A stretch of 64,000 nt of DNA from Bacteroidota bacterium (GTDB lineage: Bacteria > Bacteroidota > Bacteroidia > AKYH767-A > OLB10), in contig JADKIC010000019.1 of NCBI GenBank assembly GCA_016721435.1, positions 26,652 to 90,651 of the forward strand, read 5' to 3'. Positions 1 to 10,077 of this stretch are shown here, one piece after another (position 1 is the stretch's first letter; every line of letters begins with the position of its first letter). A program made the translations under genes and the position numbers. Below the pieces are notes generated by a model. That model worked only from the letters and a program-made list of their open reading frames with translations, was not told the DNA's origin and searched no databases.

Positions 1-543
1 AGGAATAAAACGATTGGAGTTGTTTTGTTGCCATTATTGTCTTTCGATTCTTTTGAGAATTATCTGTCTTCCGTTTCCGGAAAGAATTCAGCAGCCTATT
101 ATGCCAGAAAGGCGGAAAAAATGGCTATGCGTTCAAAAAATAGACCCTGATGTTTATGCAGATGCCATCCATCAAATTCATACTTCTTCTAACACCCGTC
201 AGGGAAAATCGCTTACAGGAACTTATTTAAAGCCCCTGCTTATTTATCCAAAGAATGAGGTGAATACGTATTTTGGATTGTTTAAAGGAGAAGAATTGGT
301 GGCTTACTTATGGTTGGTAGAAGCGGGGAACTGATCACATTCAACCGGTTGATGGGACATGCTGATTATTTAAAAGATGGAATCATGTTTATGCTCGTGC
401 TGAAAGGTGTGGAACAAATTTTCACTTTGCCTGATCGCCCTGCTTATATCATGTACGATACTTTGCTCGGTGCGTCGGAAGGCCTGGGTTTATTTAAAAA
501 GCGATTAGGATTTAAGCCCTATAAAGTCAAATGGAAAGCCTGA
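1..543 (+). CDS. GNAT/FemAB-like acyltransferase, 3' part, frameshifted
   Basis: This is the 3' part of a gene that begins before the window. It reads in frame 1 from base 1, moves to frame 2 near 133-138 (an A6 run with one base too many) and returns to frame 1 near 318-323 (a G4 run lacking one G). The repaired product ends with a GNAT-like pattern: a stretch around VNTYFGLFKGEELVAYLWLV, a helix-rich middle, and a terminal LGFKPYKVKWKA. This resembles the BioF2/FemAB-like GNAT proteins that Bacteroidota place in polysaccharide loci, but the substrate cannot be told. It is followed after 4 nt by a polysaccharide deacetylase, so the two are probably co-transcribed. The family call is tentative; the two shifts look like sequencing errors. 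Confidence 0.55.
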
Positions 544-547
544 ACTG

Positions 548-1330
548 ATGGGAATTGCGCAACGTTTGTACTCTGATTTCCTCCTTCCTTCAAGGATGGA
601 TGAATACCGTCGTTTGATCGAACGGGCACTGGAAAAGAACTATATTCACTTGACGCTTCTTGAATATTTTTCATTGTTGAAAGAAAGCAAAATTGATCCT
701 GACCTAAAGTACTTCCTTCACCGGCATGATATCGACACCGATCCGGATACCGCCCGTGCATTCTTCGAAATTGAGTTGGAATTGGGTGTAAAAACGAGTT
801 ATTATTTCCGCTTGAAAACGATGGATATTGATCTGTATCGTGAAATGGTTGATCAGGGGTATGAAGCAGGATATCATTATGAAGAGCTTTCGGATTTCTG
901 TAAAAGGAATGGAATTAAACAAAAGGAAAATGTGCAATTGAGATTTTCGGAAATCAGAGAATTATTTAAAAAGAATGTCAGAGCAATTGAAGAGAAGACC
1001 GGAAAAAAAATCAGAAGTGTAGCTGCACATGGCGATTTCGTGAATAGAAAATTATCCTTGCCTAATTTCTCGTTCGTCAATGAGGAATTACTCCTTGAAC
1101 TGAAAATTGAATTAGAATGTTATCATCCGATGCTGATTCATTCTTTGGATTTTATTGGATCGGATACGCACTATCCACGTTTTTATACGCCTTCAAGTCC
1201 GTTTGAAGCCATAGAAAAGAATATTCCTGTCATTTATCTGCTCAGTCATCCCAGACATTGGCGTAGAAATATATTACTGAATTTAGCCGACGATGTACAA
1301 CGATTCAAGGAAGGAGTTTTATTCAATTAA
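548..1330 (+). CDS. Polysaccharide deacetylase family protein
   Basis: 260 aa, intact. The fold is suggested by the metal-site motif RHDID at residues 59-63, which takes the place of the usual TFDDG, by YHYEEL near 109-114, by AAHGDF at 159-164 and by SHPRHW at 233-238. These match motifs 1 to 5 of NodB-like carbohydrate esterases of the variant type found in surface polysaccharide clusters. The expected reaction is removal of an N- or O-acetyl group from a sugar or lipid-linked glycan. There is no signal peptide, so it probably acts in the cytoplasm on a precursor. It starts 4 nt after the preceding GNAT-like gene and is followed after 8 nt by an acyltransferase, which fits one operon. The specific substrate is unknown. 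Confidence 0.8.
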   Translation: MGIAQRLYSDFLLPSRMDEYRRLIERALEKNYIHLTLLEYFSLLKESKIDPDLKYFLHRHDIDTDPDTARAFFEIELELGVKTSYYFRLKTMDIDLYREMVDQGYEAGYHYEELSDFCKRNGIKQKENVQLRFSEIRELFKKNVRAIEEKTGKKIRSVAAHGDFVNRKLSLPNFSFVNEELLLELKIELECYHPMLIHSLDFIGSDTHYPRFYTPSSPFEAIEKNIPVIYLLSHPRHWRRNILLNLADDVQRFKEGVLFN

Positions 1331-1338
1331 ACATAAAA

Positions 1339-1920
1339 ATGCTCAAAGAACTTATCATCAGAAAATTGTCATCATGGATTCGTCCGGTGATGATTGGCGG
1401 CTATAAGAATAGCGACGGTAGTTTTCGAAAACAAGTTCGAATGGGCAGCTCAACTACGATAATTCGCCCTGAAAAACTGGATCTGCAAGATCATGTTTTC
1501 ATTGGTCAGTATAATTTTCTGGATGCCAGCAATGAATTGCATATTGGTGAAGGTTGTCAGATTACGAATTATGTAAGTATACTGACACATAGCAGTCATA
1601 TCTCTATTCGCCTTTATGGACGCAGTTATGTGGATGTTCCTGAAACAGAAAAACTGGGATATAAAAGAGGAGCTGTAACGATTGGCGACTATACTTTTAT
1701 CGGTCCTCATGTGGTCATTATGCCCGGCTCAAGGATTGGGAAAGGTTGCATCATCAGTGCTTTTAGTTATGTGGATGGAGAGTTCCCGGATTTTTCGGTC
1801 ATTGCCGGACAGCCTGCTCAGGTAATAAAAGATACACGATCCATGGACGAATCCTTCCTGAATGATCACCCGGAGTTGATGCAGAATTATAAGGAATGGG
1901 TAAACAGAAAGTCAATTTAA
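1339..1920 (+). CDS. Hexapeptide-repeat (left-handed beta-helix) acyltransferase
   Basis: 193 aa, intact. Repeated hexapeptide-like turns run from about residue 46 (LQDHVFIGQYNFLDA, LHIGEGCQITNYVSI) to about 155 (VTIGDYTFIGPHVVIMPGSRIGKGCII), with the usual terminal IAGQPAQVI. These define a left-handed beta-helix O-acetyltransferase of the colanic-acid/maltose acetyltransferase type. The His in ILTHSSH (about residues 82-88) is a plausible catalytic base. It would transfer an acetyl group from acetyl-CoA to a sugar during repeat-unit assembly. It lies between a deacetylase and a GT4 gene with spacings of 8 and 3 nt, so it is part of the polysaccharide operon. The acceptor sugar cannot be deduced. 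Confidence 0.85.
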   Translation: MLKELIIRKLSSWIRPVMIGGYKNSDGSFRKQVRMGSSTTIIRPEKLDLQDHVFIGQYNFLDASNELHIGEGCQITNYVSILTHSSHISIRLYGRSYVDVPETEKLGYKRGAVTIGDYTFIGPHVVIMPGSRIGKGCIISAFSYVDGEFPDFSVIAGQPAQVIKDTRSMDESFLNDHPELMQNYKEWVNRKSI

Positions 1921-1923
1921 AGA

Positions 1924-2982
1924 ATGAAGAAGAGCGGTAGACGGAAATTGGTCTTGGTAGGTACAGGAGTCGTTCATACATTCAAGTACCTGGATTTAAT
2001 TGCTTCGTATTTTGATGAGATTTTATTGATCACTGATAAACCTAAACCGGATTTGAAAGTGAAACAATTTACTTTTGATTTTTCCCTGCGTTCTCCTCTA
2101 CAGATAACGGCTAAAATTAATAAATTACGGACTGCAATAAAAGATTTTAATCCCGACATTGTTCACGTGCATCAGGCCAATAGTTGTGCATTTTATACAA
2201 TTAAAGCTTGTAATAAAAATTATCCTCTTGTTGTTACCGCGTGGGGAAGTGATATCTTATCGACACCTTCAAAGGGATTTTTATATCGGAAAATGTTAAA
2301 ATATATTTTGAAAAACGCAGATTGTTTTACCTCGGATGCTTTGTTTATGGCCAATGAGATGCGAAGGATGGCAGGAAAAAAGCACCTTGAAATTCTGGTT
2401 GCTAATTTTGGAATTGATATCACTCCTACTCCTTTGGAGAAAGAAGATTTAATTTATTCCAACAGGCAGTTGACTGCATTGTATCGTATAGATAAAATCA
2501 TAGCATTATTCAAAGAGTTTGTTTCATCTGATGGCAAGCATCGACATTGGAAATTGGCTATTGCCGCCACCGGTCCTGAAGAAAGCAAACTACGTGATAT
2601 CGTTAAAAAAAATCACCTCGAGGACAGCGTTCAATTTTATGGATGGGTAGATAAAGTCATGAATTCTAATTTATATGCTAAGGCAAAGATCTATATTTCC
2701 ATACCGGAAAGTGATGCAACATCTATTTCGTTATTGGAAGCGATGGCATCGGGATGTTTGCCGGTGGTTTCAGATCTGCCTGCTAACAGAGAGTGGATCA
2801 GGGATGGGGTGAATGGAATAATTTATAAGGAGGGGCTTGAGAATCCATTTTTAAGAGCATTGGCAATAGATGCAGGAACCGCAACAGCTATGAATAAAGA
2901 GATCATCGATACTGAGGGAACGAAGGAAGCCAACAAAGAGAAGTTCATTGCTATGTACGAAAATATGCTGCATGGGAAGTAA
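1924..2982 (+). CDS. Glycosyltransferase family 4 protein
   Basis: 352 aa, intact. GT-B fold: an N-terminal Rossmann domain with the HVHQANS turn near 81-87 and the TAWGSDI motif at 105-111, and a C-terminal donor domain with ATGPEESKL near 215-223. The active-site signature is PESDATSISLLEAMASGCLP at 261-280, where an Asp (264) stands in for the first Glu of the EX7E motif. It is expected to be a retaining glycosyltransferase adding a sugar to a lipid-linked oligosaccharide on the inner face of the membrane. It overlaps the next glycosyltransferase by 11 nt, a sign of translational coupling. Donor and acceptor are unknown. Confidence 0.85.
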   Translation: MKKSGRRKLVLVGTGVVHTFKYLDLIASYFDEILLITDKPKPDLKVKQFTFDFSLRSPLQITAKINKLRTAIKDFNPDIVHVHQANSCAFYTIKACNKNYPLVVTAWGSDILSTPSKGFLYRKMLKYILKNADCFTSDALFMANEMRRMAGKKHLEILVANFGIDITPTPLEKEDLIYSNRQLTALYRIDKIIALFKEFVSSDGKHRHWKLAIAATGPEESKLRDIVKKNHLEDSVQFYGWVDKVMNSNLYAKAKIYISIPESDATSISLLEAMASGCLPVVSDLPANREWIRDGVNGIIYKEGLENPFLRALAIDAGTATAMNKEIIDTEGTKEANKEKFIAMYENMLHGK

Positions 2983-4103
2983 GGTTTGTCATATCACCAC
3001 TGTGCATAAACCATTCGATAACCGGATATTTTTTAAAGAATGTGTTTCACTCCGGGAAGCCGGGTATGAGGTGACCTTGCTATGTGCCCGGGCGACCACT
3101 CAACGTAGAGACGGGATTAACATCATCGGATTTCCCGGCCATACAAGCCGACTCAAAAGGTTTTTTCTGACCTCATTCATTGATGTTTATCAGGAAGCCA
3201 TAAAGGTGAATGCTTCCATTTATCACCTGCATGATCCGGAGCTGATCTGGATGGGATTGCGTTTGAAGATGGCGGGTAAAAAAGTAATTATGGATCTGCA
3301 TGAAAATAATGCTGCTGCGATCTTGTCACGACCTTATGTGAAATCGGCCTTCCTGAAAGAGTTTCTTTCGATCGCAATTAAGAAAGTGGAGGGATGGCTT
3401 CTCCCCTATTTTGATGCTATCGTCACGGCACGACCGGATATATCAGCACTTTTTCCAAAACTTCATCCGGTGACTTTAAGGAATTTTCCGGTCTTACCCG
3501 ATTATGATTCCATTCCGGTTTCCACGATCGTAAAAACGAAGCCTGCGTTGATTTATGTGGGAGGTGCCAGTATCATCAGAGGGACGAAAGAGTTGATAGC
3601 TGCTATGGAATATTGCCCGGAAGCTGAGCTCTGGATACTCGGACCATTTGAATCCGAAACGTTCCAAAGAGCATGCGAAAATTTGGCAGGATGGAAACAT
3701 GTAAAGTATTTAGGAGTGGTAGAAGCAACGGAAATTTTCTCGTATATTAAAGCTGCTGATATCGGTATTATCACTTTCCTGCCATATCCGAATCACATTA
3801 CTACTTTAGCCACAAAGCCATTTGAATATATGGCTTGTGGTCTGCCTATGGTCATGAGTGATTTCCCTTATTGGAGAGCATTCTTTGGCGATAGTTCGCT
3901 GTATACTGATCCCGCAGATCCGAAAGCAATTGCCAACAGTATCCATCGATTATTGAATGATAACGAATTGCGAGAGAATATGAGAGAAAAATTTGAGACT
4001 GGCCCGGGAGGAATTTAACTGGCAGACAGAAAAGAAAGGACTATTGAAGGTATATGAAAATTTAGAGCTGGAATTGCGAAAATCTCCGGGAGTTAAAGTA
4101 TAG
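2972..4103 (+). CDS. Glycosyltransferase family 4 protein (frameshift near the 3' end)
   Basis: I start it at the ATG at 2972 (MGSKVCHITTVHKPFDNRIF), 11 nt inside the preceding gene; an upstream in-frame start at 2948 is less likely. The N-terminal domain has the HLHDPEL turn and MDLHEN typical of GT4 enzymes acting on surface polysaccharides, and the C-terminal domain has IYVGGASIIRGTKEL and KPFEYMACGLPMVMSD. The open frame stops at 4018, but shifting by one base near 4000 (in GGCCCGGG) restores the standard GT4 tail AREEFNWQTEKKGLLKVYEN and extends the gene to 4103. The shift is probably an assembly error. About 377 aa when repaired. Ten nt separate it from the epimerase gene. Confidence 0.8.
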
Positions 4104-4113
4104 AACACGAAGC

Positions 4114-5179
4114 ATGAAAATATTTACTATCGTTGGCGCACGTCCGCAATTTGTTAAAGCTGCAGTGGTGAGCAGAGCTTTTGCAAATTATGACGAGATT
4201 GAAGAACAAATTATTCATACCGGTCAGCACCATGATCAGAATATGTCTGATATTTTCTTTGAAGAGATGGAAATTCCGCGTCCCGCCTATAATTTGGGAA
4301 TACACGGAAAGGGACATGGAGCCATGACGGGACAGATGCTCGAGGGACTGGAAGGGCTATTCATGCGACATCAGCCGGATTTGGTCATCGTATATGGTGA
4401 TACGAATTCGACCCTTGCCGGAGCATTGGCTGCCAAAATTGCACATTCCCATTGCCCATATAGAAGCCGGATTGCGTTCCTTCAATATGCAGATGCCGGA
4501 GGAAGTGAATCGTATTTTAACCGATCGCGTTTCTAACTATTTGTTTTGTCCGACAGATGCAGCCATTGAAAATCTCAGTAAGGAAGGGTATCCATTCGGA
4601 AATATGAAAGTTGTTTTATCCGGCGATGTGATGCAGGATGCAGCGATGTACTATGCCGGGAAGTCCGCTTTACATTCAACAATAATTAAAGATCTCAACC
4701 TTGGTAAATTTATTCTATGCACCTTGCACCGTGCAGAAAATACAGATGATGAAGGGCGATTGTCCTCCATCATGAATGCGCTCTCACAGATAAATAATGA
4801 GATTCCTGTGATGCTTCCATTACATCCCCGAACAAAAAAAATAATAGCAGAGCGGGGAATAAAAACGGATGTTCATATCATAAATCCGGTCGGCTATTTT
4901 GATATGCTGGAATTAATAAAGCATTCGTCATTGGTGATGACGGATAGTGGTGGTTTACAAAAGGAAGCTTATTTTTTCAAGAAACACTGCGTCACTCTGC
5001 GTGAAGAGACGGAGTGGATTGAATTGGTGAAAGGCGGTTTTAATCAGTTAGCAGGAGCAGCAGCAAATTCAATTCTCGAAGCTTACCATCTCATGAAAGA
5101 TAAAGTATCTGATTTTACAGTGGAATTATACGGCGGCGGACATGCTGCTCATCGCATTGCAAAAGAAATAATCAGCTAG
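4114..5179 (+). CDS. wecB: UDP-N-acetylglucosamine 2-epimerase (non-hydrolysing), frameshifted
   Basis: About 355 aa after repair, the normal length for WecB/MnaA. It converts UDP-GlcNAc to UDP-ManNAc, a precursor for surface polysaccharides. Visible signatures are the N-terminal TIVGARPQFVKAA, the HTGQHHDQNMSD loop, YGDTNSTLAG, HIEAGLRSF with PEEVNRILTD, the TLHRAENTDD loop and the C-terminal TDSGGLQKEAYF, all conserved in the family. One extra A in the run at about 4436-4439 moves the frame; removing it joins GALAAK to LHIPIAHIEAG. The gene sits between two GT4 genes in the same direction, so the glycan made here probably contains ManNAc or a derivative. The assignment is firm; the shift looks like an error. 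Confidence 0.92.
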
Positions 5180-5183
5180 TATT

Positions 5184-6417
5184 GTGCGCATTCTCATCCT
5201 CACCCAATATTATCCGCCGGAAACGGGAGCCCCTCAAAACAGGCTGAGCGGATTGGCGCGTGAATTAAAAGCAGTTGGTCATGAAGTTTCAGTGTTGACA
5301 GCAATGCCCAATTATCCGGCAATGGAGGTGCATCCGAACTACAGCGGGAAGTGGTTTTTAAAAGAAGAAATAGAAGGAATAGCCGTTTTCCGATCCTGGA
5401 TCTATGTCAGTAAAAGCAGAAGTATCGTCTCCAGATTAATGAATTATTTTTCATTTACTTTCTCATCGATGCTCACCTCTTCCCGTATTCATGGCGAGAT
5501 GGATGTGTTGATGTGCGAGTCTCCCCCGCTTTTTCTTGGGATCAGTGGGTGGTGGATCAGCAAGAGGAAGAAAGCGAAATTGGTATTTAATGTAAGTGAC
5601 CTCTGGCCGGAGTCGGCGGAAAAGCTGGGCGTCATCACCAATCGTTTTTTTCTGAGGATGGCCACCGGTCTGGAGGAATTCCTTTTATAGGAAATCGTTC
5701 ATGGTGACCGGGCAAACACAAGGCATCGTAAAAAATATTAAAAACAGGTTTCCTGAAAAGACGGTGCACTGGTTACCCAATGGTGTAGATGATTCTATTT
5801 TTAATGCAGTTCCTGATCAAAATAAAAGAGCTGCTTTGGGTTTTTCTGAAGATGATTTTCTGGTCTTGTATGCCGGTATTATCGGACTGGCGCAAGGCTT
5901 AGATATCATTCTGGATACGGCAGCAAAAGTTCCTCCGGAGCTGAAAATTAAATTCCTGTTGCTGGGTGAAGGACCGGAGAAGGAAAGACTTTTGCTGCGG
6001 AAGAAGAATGAGAAATCAGACAATGTTTTTTATCGATCTGGTATCCAGAGAAGAGGTCCCTCCATAGTACAGGCTATCGATGCCGCGGTAATTCCCTTGA
6101 AGAAAATGGATTTGTTTTTAGGAGCAATTCCCTCTAAAATCTTTGAAAATCTGGCATTGAAAAAGCCTATCGTCCTCGCCGTTGATGGTGAAGCCAGACA
6201 GCTTTTCATTGAAGAAGGAAGATGTGGAATTTACTGCGAACCGGAAAACGCTGACGCCATGACTCAGGCGGTGATACATTTAGCCACACATCCGGCAGAA
6301 GCCAGACAAATGGGTGAAAACGGACGCGTGTATGTAGAGCAGTATTTCCTGCGTCGGAATATTTGTGCTGACTGGCTGAAGGCAATGGACAATATTTCAA
6401 AGGAAGGGCGGTCATGA
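5184..6417 (+). CDS. Glycosyltransferase family 4, WbuB-like, frameshifted
   Basis: The likely start is the GTG at 5184, giving RILILTQYYPPETGAPQNRL, the typical N-terminus of WbuB-like (putative L-fucosamine transferase) GT4 proteins. The pattern NVSDLWPESAEKLGV near residues 136-150 is also typical of that group. The frame breaks at about 5684-5690, where a T4 run seems to have one base too many; correcting it reads LEEFLYRKSFMVTGQTQGIV and gives about 410 aa. The C-terminal domain shows LYAGIIGLAQGLDIIL, LLLGEGPEKERLL and SKIFENLALKKPIVLAVDGEA. It overlaps the next gene by 4 nt (ATGA). The exact sugar is not known. Confidence 0.82.
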
Positions 6418-7627
6418 TGGACGATAGAAATACTGAAAAGGGGTTAGGATACTTATTAAGTATATCTGCTTTTTTTTTGCCGTTAGTTCAGACGGTTTCA
6501 ATTGTATGTTTTATTTTGATAATGATCATTAGACTAAAGTCAAAAAATGAACGGGGAATCATCTCAGGTAATTTTTTTAAATCTCCATTATTCTGGGGAT
6601 TACCTTTACTTTATTTATGGCATCTTGTCGGTTTAATATGGACTGAAAATTTCAAGTATGCGGACTTGACTTAGAAATAAAAGCCGCATTCCTGCTATTG
6701 CCACTATTTATTGGCACCTTAGTTATTTCAGAAAGGAATTATCGAACCACCCTCTACGCATTCATTGCCGGTTGCCTGACCGCTAGTCTCATTTTACTCG
6801 TTCATGCCGCTCTGAAATTCAATGAAACCGGATTACATACTGCCTTTTTCTACATTGATTACAGCTCGCTGTTAATGCATCCTACTTATATCTCCATGTA
6901 TCTGAATATGGCGATTTTATTCCTGTTTCATTTAATGAATGGATCAACGGAGAATTGGAATCTGAAATTTTACAGTGCGCTAATTCTCTTCTTTTTTATT
7001 CAATTATTACTCTTATCGGCGCGAACGGCTCAGGCGGTAGCTTTATTGACCTTCGTCGTGGCAGCATTCCTGTATTTGCGAAAAGGTGAAGGACTTCGAT
7101 TAAAAAGAATACACAGTATTGTCATTTTATGCTTCACCCTCCTCTCCTATTTTGCCCTGCAGAGTATCAACAATCGATTCAATCAGGTGGAAAAGGCAAT
7201 GACCACTACCATTAGTGTTGATGCAGTGCCGGAATACAACAGCACCACCGGAAGACTTGAAATCTGGAGAGAAAGTATGGAAATCCTCCGAGGCAATTGG
7301 CTTATTGGAACAGGAACGGGCGATGTAAAAGATGAATTGATTAAGACTTATGAAAAGCATCAATTCAGTTATGCCTTAGATAAAAAACTCAATGCTCATA
7401 ACCAGTTCCTCCAGGTATTGCTGGCACTTGGAATTGTTGGACTTTTTTTATTGATGGGAATAGTAGCTTTTCCTTTCTTTAAATGGAATTCCTCAGAACA
7501 GCCTTTGTTTGCCTTGTTTTCCAGTGTTATCATACTTAACGCAATGACAGAGTCTATTTTAGAGGTACAGAAAGGAGTGATGTTTTGCTTTGTTTATTGT
7601 ATCCTTGCAGTGAAAGCAAAGTTTTAA
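6414..7627 (+). CDS. O-antigen ligase / Wzy-type polymerase family protein, frameshifted
   Basis: A polytopic membrane protein of about 404 aa after repair, with roughly ten hydrophobic segments and a long polar loop (residues about 270-330) containing EYNSTTGRLEIWRESMEIL and GTGTGDVKDEL. That loop, with the STTGRLEIW turn and a later HNQFLQVLLALG, is the Wzy_C/O-antigen ligase signature. The enzyme would polymerise or transfer lipid-linked glycan on the periplasmic side. The frame shifts near 6655-6660, where one G appears to be missing (YAGLDLEIKAAF after repair). The ATG overlaps the stop of the preceding glycosyltransferase by 4 nt, so it belongs to the same operon. Ligase and polymerase cannot be told apart from sequence alone. 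Confidence 0.82.
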
Positions 7628-7676
7628 GTATTTACAAATTTTCAACAAATAATTAGGATTTAATTGTCATCCTTAT

Positions 7677-7684
7677 TAATTTTG
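7677..7684 (+). promoter_or_regulatory. Candidate Bacteroidota -7 box for the toxin-antitoxin pair
   Basis: TAATTTTG matches the TAnnTTTG consensus of the Bacteroidota primary sigma factor, 5 nt before the ATG at 7690. No clear -33 TTTG was found at the right spacing, so this is a weak call based on the -7 box and its position only. Confidence 0.4.
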
Positions 7685-7689
7685 ACTCA

Positions 7690-7920
7690 ATGGGAACAGA
7701 ATCTATAAGACTTGAATTGATTGATTGGTTGAAAAGGTTAGATGATGAAAGTATTTTAGCATCATTGCTTCAATTTAAAAAATCGGCAGAGTCCGGTGAT
7801 TGGTCTGATAATCTTTCTGCAGATCAGGTAGAATCTTTAAAAAGAGGGCTATCTGATGCTGAAAACAATAATATGATGACGAGTCAGGATTTCTGGACTT
7901 CCTATGGGAGAAAGGTATAA
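7690..7920 (+). CDS. Probable antitoxin of a RelE/ParE-type module
   Basis: 76 aa, acidic and mostly helical (LELIDWLKRLDDESILASLLQF), ending in MMTSQDFWTSYGRKV. It has no clear DNA-binding signature, but its size, acidity and direct overlap (17 nt) with a RelE/ParE-like toxin gene are typical of the small antitoxins Bacteroidota pair with such toxins. The antitoxin would bind and neutralise the toxin and repress the pair. It sits inside the polysaccharide cluster with its own candidate promoter. The call rests mainly on context. Confidence 0.65.
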   Translation: MGTESIRLELIDWLKRLDDESILASLLQFKKSAESGDWSDNLSADQVESLKRGLSDAENNNMMTSQDFWTSYGRKV

Positions 7921-8197
7921 AGTTTTTTGGACCAGTGAGTCGAAAAGTCAAACCGACCAAATTCTAAAGCATCTTTTGAACAACTGGAGTGAAAAGGAAT
8001 GTAAAGATTTTTTAGACCTGTTATATCATTTTGAGAATACCATTTCTTTATTTCCTAAGTCCTTTAAGCTTTCGAAAAAGTATAAAGATTGCCGGCTTGG
8101 CTTTATTCATAAGCATATAACTGCTATTTATAAAATTTCACGTAAAACAATCACCATTTTAACCATAATTGACAATAGAAGTATTGCCGCGAAATAA
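7904..8197 (+). CDS. Type II toxin, RelE/ParE family
   Basis: 97 aa. The N-terminal KVFWTSESKSQTDQILKHLLNNWS, the central helix with FPKSFKLSKK, and the C-terminal CRLGFIHKHITAIYKISRKTITI...DNRS follow the RelE/ParE fold pattern: beta-strand, two helices, then a beta-sheet with a conserved Arg and a terminal DxR. RelE members cut mRNA on the ribosome; ParE members poison gyrase. Which applies here cannot be told. The start ATG lies within the last codons of the antitoxin gene, so the two are translationally coupled. Confidence 0.8.
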   Translation: MGERYKVFWTSESKSQTDQILKHLLNNWSEKECKDFLDLLYHFENTISLFPKSFKLSKKYKDCRLGFIHKHITAIYKISRKTITILTIIDNRSIAAK

Positions 8198-8223
8198 TTT
8201 CTCAGACATCTCTCGGATTGTTT

Positions 8224-8231
8224 TATTTTTG
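8224..8231 (+). promoter_or_regulatory. Candidate -7 box for the aminotransferase / sugar transferase genes
   Basis: TATTTTTG matches TAnnTTTG and lies 16 nt before the ATG at 8248, in the 50-bp space after the toxin gene. No convincing -33 element was seen. It would let the downstream polysaccharide genes be transcribed independently of the toxin-antitoxin pair. Confidence 0.45.
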
Positions 8232-8247
8232 GAACAATTCAAATAAA

Positions 8248-9467
8248 ATGTCCCTCATCCCCTTCTCCCCTCCCCGTATTGATGATGAAATTATCAATGA
8301 AGTTGTTGCCGCGCTTAAATCGGGGTGGATTACCACCGGTCCCAGAACCAAGCAATTTGAAAAGGACCTCAGCGTTTACAATGGAAATCCCAATACGCTC
8401 TGCCTGAATTCAGCCACAGCAGGTCTGGAAATAATGCTCCGTTGGTTTGGCGTGAAAGAAGGCGATGAAGTGATCCTACCTGCCTATACCTATTCTGCCA
8501 CGGCCAATGTGGTGATGCATTGCGGTGCTACTCCGGTACTCGTGGATGTAAATAGCGATGATTTTAATATAAATAGCGCAGCCGTAGAGAAAGCCATAAC
8601 AGCGCGCACTAAAGTGATTATGCCGGTGGATTTCGGCGGACTTCCCTGCGATTATACGGCCTTGATGGCTTTGGTGAACAAACCGGCTGTTAAGTCCCAT
8701 TTCAAGGCTTCTACAAAGGAACAGGAGCAATTAGGCAGGATCATGATTTTATCCGATGCTGCACATTCATTGGGAGCTTATTATAAGGGCCGGCATACCG
8801 GTGTCTGCGCTGATGTTTCGGTCTTCTCATTTCATGCAGTGAAAAATCTGACTACTGCGGAAGGTGGTGCTATCGCTCTTCATTTACCGGCTCCTTTTGA
8901 TAATGAAGAGGTATACAAGTATCTCTGCATTCTAACCTTGCATGGACAAAATAAAGATGCTTTGGCAAAAATGCAAAAAGGAAATTGGAAGTATGATATC
9001 TTAGAGGCGGGTTTCAAATGCAACATGACCGATCTGATGGCGGCCATTGGTTTGGTGGAACTAAAAGGTACGATAACGATACCTTGATAAAACGTAAGCA
9101 GGTTTGTGAATTTTATTATAAGTCATTGCAACGGTATTCCTGGGCAGAATTACCTGTAATGCAGGATGAGGATCGTGAGAGCTCCTATCATCTTTTTCCG
9201 TTGCGAATCAAAGGGATTTCTGAAGAGCAGAGGGATGCGATTATACAGTCAGTGTTTGATGAAGATGTCAGTGTAAATGTGCACTTCATTCCTATCCCTA
9301 TGCTGTCATTCTATAAAAACAAGGGCTATCAAATGGATGATTATCCGGTGACATATGATAATTTCAGCAGGGAAATTTCCTTACCTGTTTTTTATAATCT
9401 TTCAGAGGAGCAATTGCAACGGGTGATAGCAGCCGTGGTGAAAGCGGTGGAGAAACATATTCATTAA
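8248..9467 (+). CDS. DegT/DnrJ/EryC1/StrS family sugar aminotransferase, frameshifted
   Basis: About 406 aa after repair. I use the ATG at 8248 (MSLIPFSPPRIDDEIINEV), the standard N-terminus for this family; the open frame extends 30 nt further up without support. PLP-binding features are SATAGLEIMLRWFG, the ILSDAAHSLGA Asp and the Schiff-base Lys in SFHAVKNLTTAEGGA. It would transaminate a keto-sugar nucleotide such as a UDP-4-keto-6-deoxy sugar. The frame shifts near 9063-9068, where one base is missing in CTAAAAGG; repair joins AAIGLVEL to KRYDNDTLIKRKQ. It lies 15 nt upstream of the initiating sugar transferase. The pairing suggests the repeat unit starts with an amino-deoxy sugar such as N,N'-diacetylbacillosamine, which is an inference. 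Confidence 0.88.
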
Positions 9468-9482
9468 TTCCGTAGGGTTGTC

Positions 9483-10070
9483 ATGAAACGACTTTTAGAT
9501 TTGACAATAAGTAGTATCGTGACGATTTTTGTCTCACCCCTACTCCTGTTACTTGCCCTAATTATAAAAGTAGATAGCACAGGACCTGTTTTTTACCTGC
9601 AGGAACGCATCGGAAAGAACAGGGTTCCCTTTCGTATTTTTAAGTTCAGAACGATGTATGTCAATGCTGATAAACAAGGGCTCCTTACTGTTGGAGAAAG
9701 AGATGCCCGCATTACAAGAGTCGGAGTCTTACTCAGGAAGTATAAACTGGATGAACTGCCACAGCTTTTCAATGTCATGGGGGGAAATATGAGTCTGGTT
9801 GGTCCTCGTCCGGAAGTACGGAAATATGTGGATTTGTATTCGGAAGATCAATTAAAAGTACTGAATGTTAAACCCGGTATCACGGATTATGCTTCAATTG
9901 AATATGCCAATGAGAATCAGTTATTGGGCAATGTTTCCAATCCGGAAAATGTATATGTCACTGAAATCATGCCTGCCAAACTCCTTTTAAATTTAAAATA
10001 TATCGAGGAACAAAGTCTGATGACGGATTTGATGATACTTTTAAAAACTGTTCGGAAAATTCTGAGTTAA
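9483..10070 (+). CDS. Undecaprenyl-phosphate sugar phosphotransferase (PglC/WbaP type)
   Basis: 195 aa, intact, the size of a minimal monotopic phosphoglycosyl transferase. A single re-entrant hydrophobic helix (LTISSIVTIFVSPLLLLLAL) is followed by GPVFYLQERIGKN, FRIFKFRTMYVNAD, RVGVLLRKYKLDELPQLFNV and GNMSLVGPRPEV, the family signatures; the catalytic Asp-Glu dyad is in KLDELPQL. It would transfer a phospho-sugar from a UDP-sugar to undecaprenyl phosphate, the first membrane step of repeat-unit synthesis. It is the last gene of the cluster and is followed after 7 nt by a 64-bp palindrome. Confidence 0.93.
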   Translation: MKRLLDLTISSIVTIFVSPLLLLLALIIKVDSTGPVFYLQERIGKNRVPFRIFKFRTMYVNADKQGLLTVGERDARITRVGVLLRKYKLDELPQLFNVMGGNMSLVGPRPEVRKYVDLYSEDQLKVLNVKPGITDYASIEYANENQLLGNVSNPENVYVTEIMPAKLLLNLKYIEEQSLMTDLMILLKTVRKILS

Positions 10071-10077
10071 TTTCGGG

